From assembly GCA_964639665.1 (NCBI GenBank), contig CAZXEU010000162.1, positions 1-11,491 on the forward strand: a DNA stretch of 11,491 bases. The letters run 5' to 3'. Made by a program: the position numbers and the translations under genes. This DNA is from CAZXEU01 sp964639665. GTDB taxonomy: Bacteria > Bacteroidota > Rhodothermia > Rhodothermales > Bin80. Positions 6,989 to 11,491 of the stretch are shown here, in pieces (the stretch's first letter is position 1; every line of letters starts with the position of its first letter). The notes under the pieces are model-generated. The model ran no database searches, was not told the DNA's origin, and worked only from the letters and a program-made list of their open reading frames with translations.

Positions 6989-8473
6989 ATGTCTCTTGAG
7001 TCTTCTGCACGATTCTCCTCCCGGCTGGGCTTGCTCCTTAGCGTCCTGGGCATGGCCATTGGCACGGGCAATATCTGGCGCTTTCCGCGCATCGCTGCCA
7101 CCAACAGCGGCGATGCTGGAGGCGGCGCCTTCCTGGTGGCCTGGATCATCTTCCTCTTCGCGTGGAGCATCCCGCTGATCATAGCCGAGTACGCACTCGG
7201 CTCACGCTCGCGCAAGGGCGTCGTGGGAACGATGGTCCAGATGGCCGGCAAGCGATATGCCTGGATGGGAGCCTTCCTCGGCTTTGTTACGGCCGCCATC
7301 ACCTTCTACTATTCGGTAGTGGCGGGGTGGTGCATGTTCTACTTTCTGAAAATGGTTACGGGCGGCATGCCCATTACGGTGGAGGCGTCCCAAAGCGTGT
7401 GGGACGGCTTTCAGGCTGGGGGCTTCCCGCTCCTGTTTCACGCCCTTGCCATCGGGCTGGCTTCGCTGGCGGCATGGAAAGGCGTCCGCAGCATTGAGCG
7501 TGCCAACAAGGTGCTGGTCCCCACGCTGCTGGTCATTGTGCTCATTGCACTGGGACGCACGCTTACGCTGGATGGCGCGTGGGAAGGCGTGCGATTCTTG
7601 TTTACGCCGGACTGGGCCACGCTCGCGCAGCCTCGGCTGTGGCTGGAAGCGCTGACGCAAAATGCCTGGGACACGGGCGCGGGCTGGGGTCTGGTGCTGA
7701 CCTACGCGGCCTACATGCATGTGCGGCATGGCGCAGTAAAGAACGCCTTCATAACGGCGGTGGGCAACAATACGGTGTCCATCCTTGCCGCCATCATCAT
7801 TTTTGGCACGGCATTTGCAATACTTGGTCCAAGGATGAGCCAGCCGGAAGTGCTCGAAGTCATGCAGACCAGCGGCCCGGCCGCTACGGGCCTGACCTTT
7901 ATCTGGATGCCGCAGCTTTTTGCCGAAATGCCAGCCGGAAGCGTATTCGCCACGCTGTTTTTCCTCGGCCTGTCGTGTGCCGCGCTGAGCTCGCTGATAT
8001 CCATGGTGAACCTGGTAACCCGCATCGGAGTCGACTTCGGCATTCGCCGCGGTCATGCCACGGCGGGCGTATTCCTCCTTTCCTTTGTGCTCGGCATCCC
8101 GTCCGCCATCTACCTGGGCTTCTTCGAGAACCAGGACTTTGTCTGGGGCGTGGCACTCATGCTATGCGGGCTGTTTGTGGCCTTTGCCGTAATAAGGCAG
8201 GGAGCGCGGCCATTCAGGCGGGCGGCCATTGACGGCACGCCGGGGGACTGGAACGCGGGTCGAATCTGGGACTTTGTCGTATCCTTCGGGGTGCCGGTAA
8301 TGGGTGCCATCCTCCTGGTGTGGTGGCTCTGGATTTCCGCGACCGAGTATGCGCCCGACACGTGGTTCGATCCCACAGAGCGATTCAGTGTTATGACCTG
8401 CCTGGTCCAGTGGGGTATCGTGATGAGTCTCTTGATGCTGGCAAACCGCCGCATGGTGCGGCGACTGATATGA
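6989..8473 (+). CDS. Sodium-dependent transporter, NSS/SNF (LeuT) family
   Basis: The product is a 494-residue inner-membrane protein with about 11-12 hydrophobic helices. The family couples sodium entry to uptake of amino acids or related amines. TM1 carries the unwound motif IGTGNIWRFP near residues 24-33, which in LeuT includes sodium- and substrate-binding residues and the gating Arg. SGDAGGGAF follows, as in LeuT's NGGGAF. TM6 shows TGAGWGLVLTYAAY, and TM8 shows a Ser-rich sodium-site stretch (LSCAALSSLISM). The start ATG 6989 lies 5 bp after the acylase stop, and the stop overlaps the next ATG (ATGA). Placement after a secreted acylase suggests uptake of an amine or amino acid released by that enzyme, which is inference. 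Substrate specificity cannot be read. Confidence 0.92.
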   Translation: MSLESSARFSSRLGLLLSVLGMAIGTGNIWRFPRIAATNSGDAGGGAFLVAWIIFLFAWSIPLIIAEYALGSRSRKGVVGTMVQMAGKRYAWMGAFLGFVTAAITFYYSVVAGWCMFYFLKMVTGGMPITVEASQSVWDGFQAGGFPLLFHALAIGLASLAAWKGVRSIERANKVLVPTLLVIVLIALGRTLTLDGAWEGVRFLFTPDWATLAQPRLWLEALTQNAWDTGAGWGLVLTYAAYMHVRHGAVKNAFITAVGNNTVSILAAIIIFGTAFAILGPRMSQPEVLEVMQTSGPAATGLTFIWMPQLFAEMPAGSVFATLFFLGLSCAALSSLISMVNLVTRIGVDFGIRRGHATAGVFLLSFVLGIPSAIYLGFFENQDFVWGVALMLCGLFVAFAVIRQGARPFRRAAIDGTPGDWNAGRIWDFVVSFGVPVMGAILLVWWLWISATEYAPDTWFDPTERFSVMTCLVQWGIVMSLLMLANRRMVRRLI

Positions 8474-9093
8474 AAGACGTCCGTCTGCAAATCCGCGCGG
8501 CATCCGGGTGGCTGCTGGGTGCCCTGCTCCTTGCCGCTGCTGGGCCGGCTGCCGCCCAGCCGGCCGAGATCCCGGTCGGTACGGTGCTTCCCGGACAGGA
8601 TCAGGTCCTGGCGCTCGCAAGCGGCGGCACCTCGATGGTAGGTGAACTTACCGGTGCACGCGGAACCGTGGTGATATTCTGGAGCAATACTTGCCAGTGG
8701 AGCGAGGGGTACATGAAGCGCGTCCGAGACCACTTTGAAACGGCCTCGGAGCAGGGCATACTGCTTTACCTGGTTAACGCCAATGACCCGGACGCCTTTC
8801 CCGAGGAGGCGCTTGAGGCCAGTCGCGCCCCGGGCCATCCCATGCCGTATGCCATGGATTCGGGGGGCCGGTTTGCCCGGGCACTCGGGGCTTTTCGCAC
8901 GCCGCAGGTATTCGTGTTTGACGCCGGGCGACGACTCGTGTACTCCGGTGCCATAGACGACTCGCCAGCGGATGCGGGCGGTATACAGGAGGCCTATCTC
9001 GAAACGGTGATGGCGGCGCTTGCGGAAGGGCGCGCACCGAACGTCCCGTCAACCCGCGCCTTTGGTTGCCGCATTCGTTTCCCCGCCGGTTAG
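8470..9093 (+). CDS. Exported thioredoxin-fold protein with a CxxS site
   Basis: The product is 207 residues, with a signal peptide (hydrophobic core at about 13-24, likely cleavage after AAA at 27-29). The mature part is a thioredoxin/AhpC-TSA-like domain: a VVIFWSNTCQWS strand and helix start with Cys75 and Ser78 in place of the second active-site Cys, a cis-proline loop (RTPQVFVFD, Pro145) and a terminal segment with Cys200 (AFGCRIRF). Cys75 and Cys200 are the only cysteines, so if they pair, the disulfide links the active site to the C-terminal tail instead of forming CxxC. A similar GC-I-K/R ending occurs in a Bacteroidota redoxin group as I recall it. ATG 8470 overlaps the transporter stop by 4 bp; the open frame from 8320 lies inside the transporter. 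Likely periplasmic redox role; partner unknown. Confidence 0.8.
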   Translation: MKDVRLQIRAASGWLLGALLLAAAGPAAAQPAEIPVGTVLPGQDQVLALASGGTSMVGELTGARGTVVIFWSNTCQWSEGYMKRVRDHFETASEQGILLYLVNANDPDAFPEEALEASRAPGHPMPYAMDSGGRFARALGAFRTPQVFVFDAGRRLVYSGAIDDSPADAGGIQEAYLETVMAALAEGRAPNVPSTRAFGCRIRFPAG

Positions 9094-9098
9094 TCAGC

Positions 9099-10046
9099 GT
9101 GACCATAGAAGCTGTTGAGCGGAGCTTTCACCGCGTGGCCTCGCCCGAGGAATTCGAGGCCATGGAGCGTTGCGTGGAGACCTATCAGCGAGAGCGCTGC
9201 ACGGTATACGGGCAGTTCGCCGATGCCGGCAGGTATCTGCCGGTGGAGGCCTTCAAGCATGTCCCTGTGGTGACGTTTCCTCCGGCCGCGGCGGAGCGCG
9301 TCTTCACGAGCAGCGGGACCGGGCGCATGGCGCCCAGCAGGCACTGGGTGCGGCGCCTGGGCGTTTACGAGCGCGCCGTCTCTGTCCACTTCGAGCAAGT
9401 GTTTGGTGCGGGCCCCCATACAATACTGGCCCACCTTCCGAAGTATGACGAGGCGTCTTCCTTGGTCTGCATGATGGAAATCCTGATCCGGCGCCACGGC
9501 GACGCCCACAGCGGTTTCTTTCTGGAAGACACCTCCTTGCTGGAGCGCGCCATCGAAAATGGCCGCGCCTTTCTGCTGTTCGGTGCAGCGTTCGGCTTGC
9601 TCGACCTCGCTGAGGAGCGTGCGTATCGCTTCCCCCGCGGGGCACGCATAGTCGAGACCGGCGGCATGAAGACCTACCGCCGGCATATGACCAGAGCCGA
9701 GCTGCACCGGCAACTCGCAGAGGGATTCGGCTTGCCGGCCGCCCGAATCTGGAGCGAATACGGCATGTGCGAATTGATGAGCCAGGCGTACACGCGCGGA
9801 GGACCGGTGTTTTTTCCGCCGGCCTGGATGCGCTTTCGCGTGCTGGATCCGCATACTATGGACGAGTTCGCAGAAGGAGTGCCTGGCGTGCTGGCTGTAT
9901 GTGATCTGGCCAATTTGTATTCCGTAAGTGCGCTCTTGACGGAAGACTTGGCCGTGCGGCGGCGGGATGGCTTCGAGATCCTGGGACGTCTGCCCCAAAG
10001 CGGGCTTCGCGGGTGCAATTTTCTGCTGGAAGGCTCGCAGGCATGA
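9099..10046 (+). CDS. LuxE-family acyl-protein synthetase
   Basis: The product is a 315-residue member of the LuxE family. Known LuxE enzymes use ATP to activate a fatty acid as acyl-AMP, take it onto their own cysteine, and pass it to LuxC. The adenylation signature is FTSSGTGRMAPS with SSGTG at 71-75. ETGGMKTYRRHMT, WSEYGMCELMSQAY and FFPPAWM follow in the expected order. Cys306, in LRGCNFLLE near the C-terminus, corresponds to the acyl-accepting cysteine known near the end of Vibrio LuxE. GTG 9099 is 5 bp after the redoxin stop; a TTG at 9066 would overlap that gene, with no added conserved sequence. The gene's TGA overlaps the luxC ATG. No luciferase (LuxAB) or LuxD thioesterase is nearby. 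The acid substrate may be fatty or aromatic. Confidence 0.88.
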   Translation: MTIEAVERSFHRVASPEEFEAMERCVETYQRERCTVYGQFADAGRYLPVEAFKHVPVVTFPPAAAERVFTSSGTGRMAPSRHWVRRLGVYERAVSVHFEQVFGAGPHTILAHLPKYDEASSLVCMMEILIRRHGDAHSGFFLEDTSLLERAIENGRAFLLFGAAFGLLDLAEERAYRFPRGARIVETGGMKTYRRHMTRAELHRQLAEGFGLPAARIWSEYGMCELMSQAYTRGGPVFFPPAWMRFRVLDPHTMDEFAEGVPGVLAVCDLANLYSVSALLTEDLAVRRRDGFEILGRLPQSGLRGCNFLLEGSQA

Positions 10047-11098
10047 CGGTGCTGGATGCCGTGGTTGGCGCGGCGGAGCGCTGGAGAGATCCTGGCTGCG
10101 TTGCCAGGGCGCGCGCCGCGCGGCGTACGCTATCGGCGCCAAACCGCTTTACCGAAGAGGCCCTTGCCTTTGCCATAAACCAGCAGATGCACCAGGTGAC
10201 GCACCGGGAACTGGATAACTGGCTGCGCGGGCGCCGGGCGCAGAGCGCACTACGTGTAGGCGTCCTGAATGCCGGCAATATCCCCCTTGCCGGCCTGCAG
10301 GATTTTCTGGCCGTGGTGCTGACGGGTCACGAGTACATCGGCGTGTGCTCATCCAAATCGCCCGCTTTGCTGCCGGCCTTTGCGGAGTGCATTGGACAGG
10401 CCGCGCCCGGGATTCGCGCCCGGTTCAGGGCAGCAGGCGAGATGTGGGCGGAGGCCGAAGCCGTAGTTGCTACGGGCAGCGACGCTACCGGGGGCTGGAT
10501 CCGGGAGCAGGCGCGTGCACACGCTTTGCCGGAGCGCAGACTCCTAGCGCGCGGCCACACGTTTGCCGTTGCAGTTGTCGACGGCAAGGAAAGCCGCCGG
10601 GATCTTGAAGGCCTGGCGGAGGATATTCTGCTTCACGAGGGCATGGGTTGCCGGAGCGTGGCACTGCTTTGGGCACCGCAAGGTATTTCCCCTGATGCCA
10701 TGCTCGAGAGCCTGGCAGCCTTTCGCAGCGTCTTCCCCGCTCATTCATCGACGCCGGGCGCACTGTCCATGCAAAAGGCGTTCCTCCAATCGCTGGGTGT
10801 GCCGCACGCCTACGGGGACGGCCTTGAGTTTCTGGTCAGCCGGGGTGCTCCGGAGCCGAAGGGTCCGGCGCACCTGCGCTGGGCCGAATACGACAGCCTT
10901 CGTGAGGTGGAAGATTACATGGAGACGGAAGGGGCGGCAATACAGCTCGTCGTGGCAAGGCCCGGCCTGGCCGCGCGGCTGCGCATGCCTCGGGAGGCCC
11001 AGCCGCCGGGCTCGGCCCACCGCCCCCGTCTGGACTGGTGCCCGGACGGCCGGGACACCGTGGACTTCCTGGCGGGTCTGGGAGCGCCTGCCGCCTGA
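10043..11098 (+). CDS. LuxC-family acyl-CoA (acyl-protein) reductase, short form
   Basis: The product is 351 residues, shorter than Vibrio LuxC (about 480) but near the size I recall for Bacteroidota LuxC-like proteins. The family reduces an acyl thioester to an aldehyde with NADPH. Recognisable segments are NAGNIPLAGLQDFLAVVLTG (about 76-95), the SSKSPALLP stretch after it, and HEGMGCRSVALLW, whose Cys203 is the likely acyl-thioester cysteine. The Vibrio N-terminal extension is missing. ATG 10043 overlaps the luxE stop (ATGA), indicating co-translation of the two partners. This is the last gene of the operon; a weak stem-loop follows at 11113-11130. The product aldehyde could feed alkane, wax-ester, alcohol or pigment-related chemistry; nothing in the window decides. 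Confident on family, not on substrate. Confidence 0.88.
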   Translation: MTVLDAVVGAAERWRDPGCVARARAARRTLSAPNRFTEEALAFAINQQMHQVTHRELDNWLRGRRAQSALRVGVLNAGNIPLAGLQDFLAVVLTGHEYIGVCSSKSPALLPAFAECIGQAAPGIRARFRAAGEMWAEAEAVVATGSDATGGWIREQARAHALPERRLLARGHTFAVAVVDGKESRRDLEGLAEDILLHEGMGCRSVALLWAPQGISPDAMLESLAAFRSVFPAHSSTPGALSMQKAFLQSLGVPHAYGDGLEFLVSRGAPEPKGPAHLRWAEYDSLREVEDYMETEGAAIQLVVARPGLAARLRMPREAQPPGSAHRPRLDWCPDGRDTVDFLAGLGAPAA

Positions 11099-11112
11099 AA
11101 CCCTGCAGATTG

Positions 11113-11130
11113 CCCGGGGTTGTGTTCGGG
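11113..11130 (+). terminator. Possible terminator hairpin after luxC
   Basis: CCCGGG (11113-11118) pairs with TTCGGG (11125-11130), four Watson-Crick and two G-U pairs, with loop GTTGTG. The G-U pairs form only in RNA made from the + strand, pointing to the luxC transcript. An AT-rich AATTATATAC follows rather than a U-run, so termination is not assured. Confidence 0.25.
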
Positions 11131-11144
11131 AATTATATACGAAA

Positions 11145-11157
11145 GTGCCGCCGGCAC
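11145..11157 (-). terminator. Hairpin abutting the tnpB stop codon
   Basis: GTGCC-GGC-GGCAC begins immediately after the tnpB TAG on the minus strand and is followed by TTTCGTATATAATT. It is a 5-bp stem with a 3-nt loop. In IS200/IS605-type elements the region after tnpB forms the right end and the 3' part of the guide (omega) RNA, so it may be part of that or a weak terminator. The element's end point is not determined. Confidence 0.3.
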
Positions 11158-11491
11158 CTACCTATACGATCCTGCATCGTGACCGTGCTTAACACTGGAA
11201 CTATGCTCCAGCGCCAGAGGCACAGCTTGTACAGCCGTAGCTGCCTCCGCCCGATGCACAGGGCCTCCCGCCCTGCCGAAGAGCGCAAGGCCCTTCATGC
11301 GGATGTTCCTGGCCGCATTGATATCCCTGTCGAGGACAAGGCCGCAGTGCGCGCACCGATAGGTGCGCACGGCAAGCGTGATCCTGTCACGGGGCATCCC
11401 ACCGCAGCCGCTGCAGGCCTGGGTGGTGTTATGCGGACTTACGGTAACCAGCCTGCCTCCGGCTCTTTCAACCTTGCAGGCAAGCTGTCGA
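11158..11491 (-). CDS. tnpB: TnpB (IS200/IS605 OrfB) RNA-guided nuclease, C-terminal part
   Basis: The frame is open from the right window edge to TAG at 11158-11160, giving 110 residues of the C-terminus. It contains the TnpB zinc finger (CSGC encoded at 11404-11415, CAHC at 11344-11355), immediately followed by LDRDINAARNI, which carries the third RuvC aspartate (Asp at about 11323-11325). A basic, variable tail of about 45 residues follows, common in this family. TnpB is a nuclease guided by an RNA copied from the element's right end; it helps keep IS200/IS605 transposons in place. The first two RuvC acidic residues and the N-terminus lie outside the window, so activity cannot be judged. 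An ATG at 11397 is internal and is not the gene start. Convergent with luxC. No TnpA is visible. Confidence 0.9.
   Translation of the reverse strand, partial: RQLACKVERAGGRLVTVSPHNTTQACSGCGGMPRDRITLAVRTYRCAHCGLVLDRDINAARNIRMKGLALFGRAGGPVHRAEAATAVQAVPLALEHSSSVKHGHDAGSYR

Noticed and set aside
8320..8469. 50-residue extension of the redoxin
   Set aside because: It is read from inside the transporter gene and would place the signal peptide internally.
9090..10142. 350-residue open frame on the minus strand
   Set aside because: It lies entirely over luxE and the start of luxC, which have clear family motifs. It is a GC-driven antisense shadow with no recognisable motif.
1..11491. CRISPR array, tRNA or rRNA genes
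   Set aside because: No regularly spaced repeats, no cloverleaf with a T-arm and no rRNA-like sequence were seen on either strand.

Overview
The window looks like chromosomal DNA from a high-GC member of the Bacteroidota/Rhodothermota/Balneolota group. The signs are: the tail of a secreted protein ending in a type IX secretion (T9SS) type A sorting domain (2-154); short Bacteroidota-style LuxE and LuxC homologues; few Shine-Dalgarno sequences; and promoter-like TAnnTTTG elements in the divergent maf/parA spacer. The genus cannot be named from this evidence.

Layout from left to right. (1) 2-154: 3' end of a T9SS-exported protein. (2) 155-638: a spacer with several small dyads, no convincing gene, and a possible promoter/operator. 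(3) 639-2904, + strand: a PfkB-family sugar/nucleoside kinase; then, 4 bp later, a lipoprotein with one CxxCH haem-c motif that resembles the cytochrome P460 fold; then, 42 bp later, folB (dihydroneopterin aldolase). (4) 3010-3603, - strand: maf/yhdE nucleotide pyrophosphatase, convergent with folB and divergent from parA. (5) 3604-3792: divergent regulatory region with promoter-like elements in both directions and a strong imperfect dyad. (6) 3793-11098, + strand: six genes whose ends overlap by 4 bp or lie 5 bp apart. They are an orphan ParA ATPase, a secreted penicillin-acylase-family N-terminal-nucleophile (Ntn) hydrolase, an NSS/SNF sodium symporter, an exported thioredoxin-fold protein, a LuxE acyl-protein synthetase and a LuxC acyl-CoA reductase. 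(7) 11158-11491, - strand: the 3' part of an IS200/IS605-type tnpB, cut by the window edge and preceded by two small hairpins.

The six-gene block is the most interesting part. Its gene order suggests a pathway: a periplasmic acylase releases an acyl group and an amine from an N-acylated compound (N-acyl amino acid, acyl-homoserine lactone, lipopeptide or beta-lactam-like). A sodium symporter imports the amino acid or amine. LuxE activates the freed carboxylic acid and LuxC reduces it to an aldehyde. No luciferase genes are present, so the LuxE/LuxC pair serves some other chemistry. This pathway is inferred from family knowledge and gene order; the sequence proves only the families and their tight linkage.

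The starts chosen for the lipoprotein (GTG 1558), acylase (GTG 4560), redoxin (ATG 8470), luxE (GTG 9099) and luxC (ATG 10043) are internal to longer open frames. They were chosen because they give stop/start overlaps or minimal gaps and place signal peptides at the N-terminus.
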